Source: Catalinimonas alkaloidigena (GTDB taxonomy: Bacteria; Bacteroidota; Bacteroidia; Cytophagales; Cyclobacteriaceae). From it: a stretch of 64,000 bases of DNA. Location of the stretch: contig NZ_JAQFIL010000001.1 of the NCBI RefSeq assembly GCF_029504655.1, positions 129,001-193,000 of the forward strand, read 5' to 3'. The stretch's first letter is position 1, and each line of letters starts with the position of its first letter. This document shows, piece by piece, positions 9,820 through 18,392 of the stretch. The position numbers and the translations under genes were made by a program. Under the pieces are notes generated by a model. The model searched no databases, was not told where the DNA came from, and saw only the letters and a program-made list of their open reading frames with translations.

Positions 9820-9981
9820 CTATCGGGCCCCTAGTACCAATCCGTAAGCGATCACCATAAGCCAGAATTTGTATTGCATCAGGCCGGGAATAATTACGAT
9901 ACCAAATTGCATCAATACCGCGAGAAGAGCGAGAATTACAGAGGTCAATAAAATGAGGTTACGTGACTTTTTGGTTGCCAT
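9820..9981 (-). CDS. Small two-helix membrane protein (53 aa)
   Basis: A short reading frame, ATG at 9979-9981 to TAG at 9820-9822. The product starts MATKKSRNLILLTSVILALL and contains two hydrophobic stretches (about residues 9-30 and 36-51), the second with the sequence FWLMVIAYGLVLGAR. It has a positively charged N-terminus, an ATG start, and ends exactly at the convergent TPR gene. From memory, similar small proteins occur in other Cytophagales, but I cannot verify that. Function unknown. Confidence 0.65.
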   Translation of the reverse strand: MATKKSRNLILLTSVILALLAVLMQFGIVIIPGLMQYKFWLMVIAYGLVLGAR

Positions 9982-10039
9982 ATGCTGAAGTATTTCTATG
10001 AATTATGAGTTTATTTTATCATTGACAAAAGCCTTGCCA

Positions 10040-10846
10040 TCATTGGGCAGTAAAGAATACCAGCATCTGAATCACAAAAAGCATGAATAATATGACGATG
10101 AGGCCAATTTTGTTGTCTGAGGTATTTGGCCAACGAAAATAGAGTACACTCAAAAGTATAACTGCTGGAATTAGAAAAAAGAAAAAATTATACACACTAA
10201 AGATAGGCTGCAGTTCTATGGGTCGGGAGTTCAATATAATATTAGCACTGATAATTGTACCAAAAATAGGGGTGGCAGAGATAGTGGCATTAGGACTTAC
10301 CTCCTTCCATTCATCGGTTACTTCCCTGTCAACCAGCATGGCGTGGTTTTCAAAATGAATTACACTGTGTTTATAAATCAGGTTCTGTCCGTATTGGTTA
10401 GCGCTTTCGTAAGAGCGGGTTACCCGGATCACTTTTTCCGCCTCTTGAACAGTAGGCAGAAGGTAATCTACCAAAAAAAGTATATTGACAAATAAGCATA
10501 TACTCACCAGGTAATCCGCATACTTATAGAGTAAAGATAAGGTGCGTGATTTCTCTTCGGCAGCCTGCCTTTGCTTTTCTTTGGCATATGCTCTGGCTTT
10601 TCTTCTACGTTCCGCATACTCACGCGCATGAGCATCGTAAGCATAATTTATATGTTCTGCATTGGGCTTGGCACCAACTGCCAGAAGAAAGTTATAGGCT
10701 TCAGTAATTTCTACAAACTTGCGCTGTGCATCCGGATCTTGGTTAACATCAGGATGATAAAGTTTGGCAAGTCTACGATACGCTCTCTTGATATCAGCTT
10801 CCGTAACGCCCGGCTGCAGCCCCAGAGTGTCCAGGTATTGATTCAT
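10040..10846 (-). CDS. J-domain membrane protein (DnaJ-like)
   Basis: A 268-aa protein with an N-terminal J domain (about residues 1-65) including the HPD motif at 31-33, needed to stimulate Hsp70 ATPase. A charged linker rich in R, K and E follows, then three predicted membrane spans (about 120-140, 210-235 and 245-268). It lacks the zinc-finger and substrate domains of DnaJ, so it is a specialised co-chaperone that probably recruits DnaK to the inner membrane. It is divergent from tsaC. Confidence 0.85.
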   Translation of the reverse strand: MNQYLDTLGLQPGVTEADIKRAYRRLAKLYHPDVNQDPDAQRKFVEITEAYNFLLAVGAKPNAEHINYAYDAHAREYAERRRKARAYAKEKQRQAAEEKSRTLSLLYKYADYLVSICLFVNILFLVDYLLPTVQEAEKVIRVTRSYESANQYGQNLIYKHSVIHFENHAMLVDREVTDEWKEVSPNATISATPIFGTIISANIILNSRPIELQPIFSVYNFFFFLIPAVILLSVLYFRWPNTSDNKIGLIVILFMLFVIQMLVFFTAQ

Positions 10847-10965
10847 TATTGCAAATCTATCAATTACTTAACACATATGGCAGAATTCTTATTTTGCGTG
10901 AAGTGCTCATTGTAGATTGCTAAATTTAGAATTATTAACGTAAATTGGGAGTTATATTTCCTCAA

Positions 10966-11940
10966 ATGGCGCAAACAGGTAAAGATATAGTACAAGCCAT
11001 ACACTACCTTCAAAATGATGGGCTGGTGGCTATCCCCACAGAGACAGTATATGGGCTGGCTGCGAACGCATTCAGTGCTAATGCGGTAAGTAAAATTTTT
11101 GCTGCCAAAAACCGCCCATCGTTTAACCCTCTGATTACCCATACCCATGATATTGAGCGGGTAGAAAAATATGTAAAGCAGATACCGGATATGGCTTTTC
11201 AGTTAGCCCGTGCTTTCTGGCCCGGCCCTCTCACCTTATTGCTTCCTAAAAAAGATATTATTCCCGACTTAGTTACCGCAGGCTCAGAATATGTGGCAGT
11301 CAGAATTCCCAATCATTCATTAACATTAGACTTACTAGAAAAGCTGGAGTTTCCCCTTGCTGCTCCCAGTGCCAATCCCTTCGGTTATATCAGTCCCACC
11401 CGTCCTTCTCATGTAGAGGAGCAATTAGGTGATAAGATAGATTATATTTTGGATGGGGGCGAATGTTCAGTAGGTATAGAGTCTACCATTGTGGGTTTTG
11501 AAGAGGGGCAGCTCGTAATCTACCGCTTGGGAGGTACGAGTCAGGAAACTATTGAAGGAATAGTGGGAAAGCCTAATGTGAGAATCAGTAAAAAAGTAGA
11601 AAGTAACCTAAACCCCAAGGCCCCGGGCATGCTCAAAAGTCATTATGCACCAGGCAAAAAAGTTATCCTCGGAAACCTAAGTGATTTGCTGAGTAAATAT
11701 GGTAAAGAAGATGTTGCCCTGATTTCCCTTAAGGACTACTACCCCCAGGTCCCTAATGAACGGCAGGTAGCACTATCTGTAGTGGGTGACCTGAACGAGG
11801 CGGCCCAGGGGCTTTTTTCTGCCTTAAGGGAACTAGACAAACTTCCTGTAAAATACATACTGGCTGAATTTATGCCAGAATACGGCCTCGGCAAAGCCAT
11901 TAACGACCGTCTGCAAAGAGCCTCCGCTGAAAAAGAATAG
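10966..11940 (+). CDS. tsaC: L-threonylcarbamoyladenylate synthase (Sua5 type)
   Basis: Makes threonylcarbamoyl-AMP from threonine, bicarbonate and ATP, the first step of the t6A37 tRNA modification. The 324-aa protein has the YrdC core (AIPTETVYGLAANAF, KNRPSFNPLITH, APSANPFGYISPTRPSHV) and, after residue 200, the extra Sua5 domain including KAPGMLKSHYAPG. The start is at MAQTGKDIVQ (10966); a TTG at 10945 is in frame but starts with unconserved sequence. The long form could equally be named sua5 or ywlC. Confidence 0.93.
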   Translation: MAQTGKDIVQAIHYLQNDGLVAIPTETVYGLAANAFSANAVSKIFAAKNRPSFNPLITHTHDIERVEKYVKQIPDMAFQLARAFWPGPLTLLLPKKDIIPDLVTAGSEYVAVRIPNHSLTLDLLEKLEFPLAAPSANPFGYISPTRPSHVEEQLGDKIDYILDGGECSVGIESTIVGFEEGQLVIYRLGGTSQETIEGIVGKPNVRISKKVESNLNPKAPGMLKSHYAPGKKVILGNLSDLLSKYGKEDVALISLKDYYPQVPNERQVALSVVGDLNEAAQGLFSALRELDKLPVKYILAEFMPEYGLGKAINDRLQRASAEKE

Positions 11941-12009
11941 GCAGGATTCAGGTGGTTGAGGTTTTTTATGAAAGCATAATGAAACCAAGTGTATAAACCA
12001 ATACTAACT

Positions 12010-12035
12010 ATAAGAGCACCATAACACTTAGAACT
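12010..12035. repeat. Partial 8-base-period repeat (GTGnTATG family)
   Basis: Read on the minus strand the segment gives GTTCTAA GTGTTATG GTGCTCT, matching the word GTGTTATGGT of the fuller copies at 37789-37863 and 17080-17111. It lies just beyond the 3' end of the peptidase gene. It is a weak, partial copy. Confidence 0.4.
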
Positions 12036-12045
12036 ATTACTTTTT

Positions 12046-13407
12046 CTACTGCATATTTAAGGACTGCCTGGGAATCAGCATCATTTCCCTTTGTCTACCA
12101 TCAATGTAGTGCACCTTCCCATCTTTAAAGACAGCCGTTTCTTCCAGCATCATACGGATTTCTTTGTTGTTCCACTCGGGAATCTTTACTCTGGTATTAA
12201 GCTCAATCGCATAACAGGTGTTATTGTAAATTTTATGCTCCCCTGAAGGTACACCCTCCTGATTGTCCCACATTCCTACTGCAGGTCCGGCCGCGTGTCC
12301 ATGATAACCTATAGGGTGACTGTAAATGCTGGGCACCAAACCTTCGTCTATCGCTTGTTGACGTGTTAAGCGCAGGGCCTCATTACCGGTACGGCCTTCC
12401 TCGAAATGAGAGGTAAGGATATCCTGCAGCCGGTTTCCTTTTTCCAGGGCTTTTACCAGTCCCTGAGGAGGGGCGGTTTCTCCGGGCTTGAGCACATAAG
12501 CATTTTGCTGCATATCAGTATTCAGGCGCAGATAGGTAATCCCAAAATCAATATGTATCATGTCACCAGGCATGATCACTCCTTCGTTGGGAGTTGTCTG
12601 GGCAGCAAAAGAACGGCTGGCCTCATCAGTTTCCGGGTCGGCTCTGATGATGTCTACCGAAGGGTGAAACCAGGCTTGAAGTTTTAGACCGGCAATGCGT
12701 TCTCTGTACCACCATTTTACATCTTCATTGGTAGTTACTCCCGGTTGAATAACTTTTTCCGAAAGCCCTTCGGCAATGATAGTATGGGCAATGCGGCAAA
12801 CCTGCTCATAAATAGCCAGTTCGGTATTGGTACGGGTTTCCAGCCAGCGTACCGCCAAAGTCTCGGCAGAAATCACACGGTTTTGAAATTTTTTGGATAA
12901 GCTGTTCAGGAAAGCCTGATGTTCTGTACTGGTCAGCCCATCGGCGTGATTGAAGGTTTCAGAAATATTAATACCAATTTTTTCAGGATTTTTTTCGGCA
13001 ATAACCGCTGCCAGTCGCTTCCACTGGTCTGGTTCCTCCTCGGGCTTCCATGCGCTGGCAAAGATATTTCCCACATTATAGCGTGCGATAGCTTGCCCCT
13101 CTACAGAATCACTCCCCGGTTCATGATAAATAGCCAGAATAGTACGGCGACGGGCTGACAGCCAGGTGGAGGGTAGCATGGTTCTGATGATCGGATCTTC
13201 ATTGTATTCGCGGGCTATGACAAGCCACATGTCAATCCCTTCCTCTTCCATGATTTTGGGAAGCAGCCTGTGAAAGCGCTCCTCCAGCACCTGGTCCATC
13301 GTAGTAGCCCTGTCCTTCAGTGGAAGGATGTGCGGCATGATAGCGGGCTGAGCATAGCTTGCATATATGACCAAACAAGCGAGAAAGCTTAAGGGAAATC
13401 TGCGCAT
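12046..13407 (-). CDS. Exported M24-family Xaa-Pro aminopeptidase-like protein
   Basis: A 453-aa protein with a signal peptide (MRRFPLSFLACLVIYASYAQ) and the two-domain creatinase/prolidase layout. The C-terminal pita-bread domain keeps the five expected metal ligands: IHIDFG and LNTDMQQ (two Asp), SHPIGYHGHAAGP (His), YAIELNT (Glu) and MLEETAVF (Glu). It probably cleaves X-Pro bonds in peptides in the periplasm. In-frame ATGs upstream reach 13563, but the signal peptide begins at 13407. It is divergent from nqrF. Confidence 0.87.
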   Translation of the reverse strand: MRRFPLSFLACLVIYASYAQPAIMPHILPLKDRATTMDQVLEERFHRLLPKIMEEEGIDMWLVIAREYNEDPIIRTMLPSTWLSARRRTILAIYHEPGSDSVEGQAIARYNVGNIFASAWKPEEEPDQWKRLAAVIAEKNPEKIGINISETFNHADGLTSTEHQAFLNSLSKKFQNRVISAETLAVRWLETRTNTELAIYEQVCRIAHTIIAEGLSEKVIQPGVTTNEDVKWWYRERIAGLKLQAWFHPSVDIIRADPETDEASRSFAAQTTPNEGVIMPGDMIHIDFGITYLRLNTDMQQNAYVLKPGETAPPQGLVKALEKGNRLQDILTSHFEEGRTGNEALRLTRQQAIDEGLVPSIYSHPIGYHGHAAGPAVGMWDNQEGVPSGEHKIYNNTCYAIELNTRVKIPEWNNKEIRMMLEETAVFKDGKVHYIDGRQREMMLIPRQSLNMQ

Positions 13408-13591
13408 AATGTAGGTGGGTTTGTTAGGGCAAATGGCAAATATAGGCTTTAGAATGAATTTAGGGTAATGGAAATAGTAAGATAATTTGATTAGTATTAC
13501 CAACTTTTTTGCATTTGCATGCGTTATGAGGATGATTTTGTACAGCATAGAATTTGAGTACATATATTCATCGTAATCCCAATTTATTAAA

Positions 13592-13599
13592 TATATTTG
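13592..13599 (+). promoter_or_regulatory. Possible -7 promoter element upstream of nqrF
   Basis: The word TATATTTG fits the Bacteroidota -7 consensus TAnnTTTG and lies about 40 bases before the nqrF start. No convincing TTTG -33 box was found at the expected distance, so this is tentative. Confidence 0.3.
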
Positions 13600-13639
13600 C
13601 AGTCCAACTTTTAATGTATAAATCTAACACGCTAGTCAA

Positions 13640-14911
13640 ATGACGCAGGTTGTTGTAACATCTATTATTGCTTTTACACTGATCATCCTGCTGTTGGTAA
13701 TGTTGCTACTGTATGCCCAATCCAAACTGGTGCAGCAGGGCGATGTAAAGATCATTGTCAACGGAGATGAAAAAAACCCTATTGTCACCCAAGCAGGTAG
13801 TACCTTACTATCTACACTTTCCGGTGAGAAAATATTTTTACCATCAGCCTGTGGCGGCGGTGGTACTTGTGCCATGTGCAAATGTGCTATTGATGAAGGG
13901 GGAGGAGATGTACTTCCCACTGAAGTAGGTCATTTGAGCCGTAAAGAACAACAGGAGAATGTGCGTCTTTCTTGTCAGGTTAAGGTCAAGAACGATATGC
14001 GTATTCGTATTCCTGAAGAGATCTTTGGTATCAAAAAGTGGGAGTGCGAAGTGGTCTCCAATTACAACGTATCTACCTTTATCAAAGAGTTTGTGGTAAA
14101 GCTACCTGAAGGCGAAACACTGGATTTTGAGTCAGGAGGATATATTCAAATTGACGTTCCTGAGATTGAGGTGGATTATAAAACTATGGATATCACACCT
14201 AAGCCGGAGCTTGAGCACCCCGAGGATGTATATCAGAGCGACTGGGATAAATTTAAGCTATGGGATCTGAAGATGAAGAACCCTGAGCCTATCTTCCGTG
14301 CTTATTCTATGGCTAATCACCCTGCCGAAGGTAATATCATTATGTTGACGATTCGTATCGCGACGCCGCCTTGGGACAGAGCCGCAGGCAAGTGGATGGA
14401 TGTCAATCCTGGTATCTGCTCTTCTTATGTATTCTCCAGAAAGCCAGGAGATAAAGTTACAATTTCCGGGCCTTATGGTGAGTTCTTTATCAACCCTACC
14501 GACCGTGAGATGGTCTACATAGGTGGTGGTGCAGGTATGGCTCCTTTGAGATCACATATTTTCCATCTCTTCCATACGGAGAAAACTGATCGTAAAGTGT
14601 CTTACTGGTATGGTGGACGTTCAAAGCGTGAGCTGTTCTATACTAACCACTTCCGTAAGATTGAAGAAGAGTTTCCAAATTTCACTTATAATATTGCGCT
14701 TTCTGAGCCGCTTCCTGAAGATAACTGGAAAGGGTACACCGGGTTTATCCACCAGGCTTTGTATGATAACTATCTGAAAGATCATCCTGAGCCGGACGAA
14801 GTAGAGTTTTATCTCTGTGGTCCTCCTTTGATGAATGCTGCCGTTCTCAAAATGCTGGATGACATGGGAGTACCACCTGAAAATGTCAGGTTTGACGATT
14901 TCGGTGGTTAA
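13640..14911 (+). CDS. nqrF: Na+-translocating NADH:quinone reductase subunit F
   Basis: NADH-oxidising subunit of the sodium-pumping Nqr complex, anchored in the inner membrane. The 423-aa protein has one N-terminal membrane helix (about 5-26), a plant-type [2Fe-2S] ferredoxin domain (C71, C77, C80 in [13 protein letters not shown], plus the Cys of RLSCQVKV), an FAD domain ([10 protein letters not shown]) and an NAD domain ([22 protein letters not shown]). It is full length. The genes flanking it are a peptidase and an arginase-fold protein, so nqrA-E must be elsewhere; nqr genes usually form one operon. It ends at a strong terminator. Confidence 0.94.
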   Translation: MTQVVVTSIIAFTLIILLLVMLLLYAQSKLVQQGDVKIIVNGDEKNPIVTQAGSTLLSTLSGEKIFLPSACGGGGTCAMCKCAIDEGGGDVLPTEVGHLSRKEQQENVRLSCQVKVKNDMRIRIPEEIFGIKKWECEVVSNYNVSTFIKEFVVKLPEGETLDFESGGYIQIDVPEIEVDYKTMDITPKPELEHPEDVYQSDWDKFKLWDLKMKNPEPIFRAYSMANHPAEGNIIMLTIRIATPPWDRAAGKWMDVNPGICSSYVFSRKPGDKVTISGPYGEFFINPTDREMVYIGGGAGMAPLRSHIFHLFHTEKTDRKVSYWYGGRSKRELFYTNHFRKIEEEFPNFTYNIALSEPLPEDNWKGYTGFIHQALYDNYLKDHPEPDEVEFYLCGPPLMNAAVLKMLDDMGVPPENVRFDDFGG

Positions 14912-14933
14912 TAAAAATCCGATCAAATAGTAC

Positions 14934-14960
14934 AAGGAGTGAGAGATCACTCCTTTTTTT
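14934..14960 (+). terminator. Intrinsic terminator of nqrF
   Basis: A 9-bp perfect stem (AAGGAGTGA at 14934-14942, TCACTCCTT at 14947-14955) with a 4-base GAGA loop, running directly into a T tract that ends at 14960. It lies 23 bases after the nqrF stop. Confidence 0.92.
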
Positions 14961-15039
14961 GTGTCTTAAGCTTACATGAAAGACTTCATTTCCAGCGCAG
15001 CAATTTGTAATTTGCCCCACTTAATGATTTGATTTTGCT

Positions 15040-16212
15040 ATGAACCTAAGTATTTTCTTTCAGCCTGTTGAAGCAGATGTGTACAGAGAAGTTAGTGCTG
15101 CCAATAGCTTTTTTCGTGCTATTCAAGTTTATACGGATACATTTCCTAACTATGAAGAAGCGGATATAGCCATCGTCGGACTATCAGAAAATAGAGGAAA
15201 TCATGAGAACGGAGGAGCAGAGCGGGCAGCCAATAGTGTAAGACAGGTCTTATATCACCTTAAGAAAGGTAGCGGAGCGTACAAAGTTGTGGATTTGGGA
15301 AATCTCAACAGTGGACATAGTCTGGAAGAGACCTATTTGAGGATCAAAGAAGTGTGTGAAACACTGATAAATCATAATACTTTTCCAATACTAATAGGCG
15401 GGACACATGATCTAGATTATGGTCAGTACCAGGCCTACGAAAGTATGGAAAAGCTGATCAATGTACTGAGTGTAGATGCCTTTATAGATATTGACCCTAA
15501 CAATACTGAGGGGGTTGAAGGAAATGAACATAGAAACCACCTGCACAAGACCTTGGTGCATGATCCTAACTATTTGCTGAACTACAGCCATATTGCTTAC
15601 CAAAGCTACCTGGTGGATAATTCAGTGCCAATACTGCTAGATAAATTTTATTTTGATACTTATCGCTTGGGATTAGTCAACCAAAACCTCAATGCAATGG
15701 AGCCGGTTATACGTGCAGCGGATATGCTGAGCTTTGATATTACTGCTATCAGAATGGATGATGCGCCGGGCAACCGCCATGCACAGGCTTTTGGACTTAG
15801 CGGGCAGGAGGCCTGCCAACTTTGTTGGTATGCCGGGCACAGCGAAAAGCTGACCTCGGCTGGTTTTTATGAATATAATCCTGATTGGGATAATGAGCGT
15901 AAAAAGACAGCTTCAGTAATAGCTACGATGGTCTGGTATATAATAGAAGGTTACTATCATCGTACTTACGAAAGTAATTTTGAAAGCAATGACTTCATCA
16001 AATACATTGTTCCCATGCCTTCCAAACCCTCGGTACTGACTTTTTACAAAGCCAAAAAAAGTGAGAAATGGTGGATGGAAGTGCCCAACCCACAGGTAGA
16101 AGCGGTAAAGGAACGGCAAAGTATCGTGCCCTGTGATCCTTCAGACTACGAAATGGCTACCAAAGGCGAACTCCCTGACCGCTGGATACAAAACCACGCT
16201 AAGTACCTTTAA
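15040..16212 (+). CDS. Arginase-fold (ureohydrolase-like) protein with altered metal motifs
   Basis: A 390-aa protein of the arginase/agmatinase/formimidoylglutamase superfamily, seen from FPILIGGTHDLDYGQYQAYE, VDAFIDID and MLSFDITAIRMDDAPGNR, which line up with the three metal motifs GGxH, DAHxD and SxDxDxxDP. The canonical ligands are partly missing: DAHxD reads DAFID, and SFDxD reads SFDIT. Similar degenerate proteins in Bacteroidota are usually labelled formimidoylglutamase, but a hydrolase with two manganese ions is doubtful here. A cytochrome b5-like gene starts 17 bases downstream. The fold is secure; the activity is not. Confidence 0.8.
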   Translation: MNLSIFFQPVEADVYREVSAANSFFRAIQVYTDTFPNYEEADIAIVGLSENRGNHENGGAERAANSVRQVLYHLKKGSGAYKVVDLGNLNSGHSLEETYLRIKEVCETLINHNTFPILIGGTHDLDYGQYQAYESMEKLINVLSVDAFIDIDPNNTEGVEGNEHRNHLHKTLVHDPNYLLNYSHIAYQSYLVDNSVPILLDKFYFDTYRLGLVNQNLNAMEPVIRAADMLSFDITAIRMDDAPGNRHAQAFGLSGQEACQLCWYAGHSEKLTSAGFYEYNPDWDNERKKTASVIATMVWYIIEGYYHRTYESNFESNDFIKYIVPMPSKPSVLTFYKAKKSEKWWMEVPNPQVEAVKERQSIVPCDPSDYEMATKGELPDRWIQNHAKYL

Positions 16213-16229
16213 GGGACAATCAATATTAT

Positions 16230-16478
16230 ATGGCAGCAATGCTAAAAGAATATAGCCACTCACAATTATCACTACGCAACGGACAGGACAAGGAAGAAAT
16301 CTGGATCGCTTATCAGGGAATAATTTATGATGTAAGTGCTTCCCGCCTCTGGTACAAGGGCAAACATTACGAACACTGGGCCGGGCAAGACCTTACTCAC
16401 GAACTGCCTGATGCGCCCCATACTGATAAGGTTTTTGCAAAATTTAGTGTGGTGGGAAAGTTAAAGGTTTCAGGTTGA
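16230..16478 (+). CDS. Small cytochrome b5-like haem/steroid-binding domain protein
   Basis: An 82-aa protein consisting of one cytochrome b5-type domain of the short bacterial class: YSHSQLSLRNGQDKEEIWIA, then IIYDVSASRLWYKGKHYEHW, AGQDLTHELPDAPHTDKVF and a terminal FSVVGKL. The HPGG motif of classical cytochrome b5 is absent; the histidines in GKHYEH and APH are the candidate haem ligands. No signal peptide. It is close behind the arginase-fold gene, suggesting one transcript. Its last codons lie inside an inverted repeat (16459-16517). Confidence 0.75.
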   Translation: MAAMLKEYSHSQLSLRNGQDKEEIWIAYQGIIYDVSASRLWYKGKHYEHWAGQDLTHELPDAPHTDKVFAKFSVVGKLKVSG

Positions 16479-16517
16479 TGATTCAAACCTTCAACTTTTA
16501 ACCTGTAACCTTAAACT
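16459..16517. repeat. Inverted 7-base-period repeat (GTTnnAR family)
   Basis: Two 20-base arms (16459-16478 and 16498-16517) match each other as inverted repeats at 17 of 20 positions. On the minus strand the right arm reads as heptads GTTTAAG, GTTACAG, GTTAAAA, GTTGAAG. The left arm covers the final codons of the cytochrome b5-like gene. It could act as a bidirectional transcription or mRNA end structure for the convergent genes. Confidence 0.6.
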
Positions 16518-16551
16518 AGAGCTAGATCCAGAAACAAGTTCCGGGTAGAAC

Positions 16552-17058
16552 TTATTCAACAGCAATCATGGAAATTTCCAGATGCGCGCCTTTGGGTAAA
16601 GAAGCTACGCCTACCGTCACCCGTGAAGGTGCCATATTATCAAAATAGCTGCCATAGATTTCATTTACCTTGCCAAAGTCGTTCAGGTCAGTCATGTAAA
16701 TGGTAGTGTGGACAACATTGTTCATGTCCATACCTCCTTCATTTAGTATCGCCTTTAGGTTATTCATTACCTGCGTAGCCTCCTCTTCTATGCTGGAAGT
16801 AATCATCTCACCACTTTCAGGCTTGATAGCAATTTGGCCGGCAAGGTAGAGCGTATTACCCGCCATGATCGCCTGATTATAAGGTCCTACCGGATTGGGA
16901 GCCTTATCCGTTTTGATAATCTGCTTGGAAGTAGCTTCGTCCATTTCTGTTGCTGCTTCAGTTTTGGCTCCTTCGTTTGTAGTAGGGTTACTTTGACTAT
17001 TGCAGGATACAAGAAATACTGTGAAAGTAAATGTTAGGTAGTAAAGTGATTTAAACAT
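16552..17058 (-). CDS. RidA/YjgF-family lipoprotein
   Basis: A 168-aa protein: lipoprotein signal (LTFTFTVFLVSC, Cys 19), an acidic/threonine-rich linker, and a RidA domain from about residue 48 (KAPNPVGPYNQAIMAGNTLY, LAGQIAIKP, NVVHTTIYMTDLNDFGKVN, SRVTVGVASLPKGAHLEISM). RidA enzymes hydrolyse reactive enamine/imine intermediates of PLP enzymes; the conserved Arg in PSRVTV and the terminal Glu are present. A membrane-anchored, probably periplasmic version is less usual. It lies near an exported PLP-type enzyme and an amino-acid-oxidase-like gene, which would make imines: a suggestive but unproven link. Confidence 0.88.
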   Translation of the reverse strand: MFKSLYYLTFTFTVFLVSCNSQSNPTTNEGAKTEAATEMDEATSKQIIKTDKAPNPVGPYNQAIMAGNTLYLAGQIAIKPESGEMITSSIEEEATQVMNNLKAILNEGGMDMNNVVHTTIYMTDLNDFGKVNEIYGSYFDNMAPSRVTVGVASLPKGAHLEISMIAVE

Positions 17059-17079
17059 GGTTTAGGTTTAGTTAAAATA

Positions 17080-17111
17080 GCATTATGGTGCAATGATGCT
17101 ATTGTATGATC
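17080..17111. repeat. 8-base-period repeat (GTGnTATG family)
   Basis: Four consecutive 8-base units, GCATTATG, GTGCAATG, ATGCTATT, GTATGATC. It matches the first arm of the copy at 37789-37815 at about 20 of 27 positions. It lies in the leader of the RidA gene, between it and the lipoprotein gene upstream. Confidence 0.5.
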
Positions 17112-17171
17112 GCTAAGCTATCACAGCGCTCCGCGGGGGCTATAACATCAAGAACAATAATACTATATGGT

Positions 17172-18323
17172 TTAGATATTCTGATAATACTGGCTTAGCT
17201 GATCTGTCAACTGACTATAAATAGGTTTAGTAAATTCCACAAAAAGGTCTTGAGGCAGCGGAGGGGTCATTTCTAGGCTATTGCATACTTTGGTCTGCTC
17301 TTCGCTCAGTGCCCTTTCATCACCTTTAAAAGTTCCCCATTCAGCGAACCACAAGAACTCGCCTGGCATCTCATCTCGATAAATTCGGGTCTTATTGAAA
17401 CCATTATTAACAGTCATGCTCAGAATGCCTCCTGAGAGCACTTCTAATCTTCGTGTGATTAACTTTGCTGATACTGTACCTAAAACCGGCTTCTTGGTAC
17501 CATCTTCCAACTCTACTACACCCACTTCTACGCTATCTCGGGTAATGGTTTCCTCTTTCTGAAAAGCTTTACTCTGCCCGACAGAAAAGTCTTCAAACCG
17601 CAGCTTAAGCACCTGATCTGGAACCGTAATACCTGCTCTTTTGGCATCTTTCTCAGTATAAAAAGCCAGAAACTGATTACGGCTCATTAGTGTTCTTAAA
17701 TGTTTATCTACCTGATCATAAAAGAAATCGGCACTTACCTTGAAGTATCGGGAGGGTACAGGTACTGCCTCTACCACTACTATCAGTGTAGCGGCTTCTT
17801 TTGCCATTTTCAGTTTACGGTCTACATCTTTGTAGCTGGGCTGAAAATCATTGGCATTCAAAAAATAATAGTAAGCCTCTTTAGCATCTTCTCTGCTACC
17901 TCTCTTAAGTGCCTTTTCGCCCTCAGCATATTGTTCTCCCGCGGCTTTTTCCTTTACCTGGGCGTATTGCTTATAATACTCCTGAGGATTACGAATAATT
18001 TGCCTTGCCTTAGGCGAAGCGTTAATGGCTTCATACATATTGTTTAGCGCCTGATAAGCGTCAGCGATATTGGTCCAGGGCATATGTACCGCATTACTTT
18101 TGGCCTTTTTAATCTCGTTCAAAAAATTCTGCGTAGCCAGTGGATAGGCCTTAAGCAATGCCCTCTGAGATTTTTTGTTATTGGGGTTTTTCTGCAATTT
18201 ATCTACTGCTGCCATCACTGACTGATAATACGCTCCTTGTTCCAGTAGCTTTTTGCTTGAATTACAGGATGCCAGTACTGTAAATGCAAATAAAATGATG
18301 TATATATAACGAAGCTTTAGCAT
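17172..18323 (-). CDS. Lipoprotein of unknown function
   Basis: A 383-aa protein with a lipoprotein signal (YIILFAFTVLASC, Cys 20). The N-terminal half is helical, with TPR-like spacing (AMAAVDKLQKNPNNKKSQRA and AEGEKALKRGSREDAKEAYY). The C-terminal half is beta-rich and contains VVVEAVPVPSRYFKVSADFF and TRRLEVLSGGILSMTVNN. I do not recognise the family. It is probably anchored to the outer or inner membrane facing the periplasm. It is transcribed alone, with about 70 bp to the upstream aminotransferase-fold gene on the same strand. Confidence 0.75.
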   Translation of the reverse strand: MLKLRYIYIILFAFTVLASCNSSKKLLEQGAYYQSVMAAVDKLQKNPNNKKSQRALLKAYPLATQNFLNEIKKAKSNAVHMPWTNIADAYQALNNMYEAINASPKARQIIRNPQEYYKQYAQVKEKAAGEQYAEGEKALKRGSREDAKEAYYYFLNANDFQPSYKDVDRKLKMAKEAATLIVVVEAVPVPSRYFKVSADFFYDQVDKHLRTLMSRNQFLAFYTEKDAKRAGITVPDQVLKLRFEDFSVGQSKAFQKEETITRDSVEVGVVELEDGTKKPVLGTVSAKLITRRLEVLSGGILSMTVNNGFNKTRIYRDEMPGEFLWFAEWGTFKGDERALSEEQTKVCNSLEMTPPLPQDLFVEFTKPIYSQLTDQLSQYYQNI

Positions 18324-18392
18324 GATACGGAGATATTGTTGTACCTAAATGCCATGCTAAAAGTGCGCCAAAACGCCTGTAGCTGTACCAAA

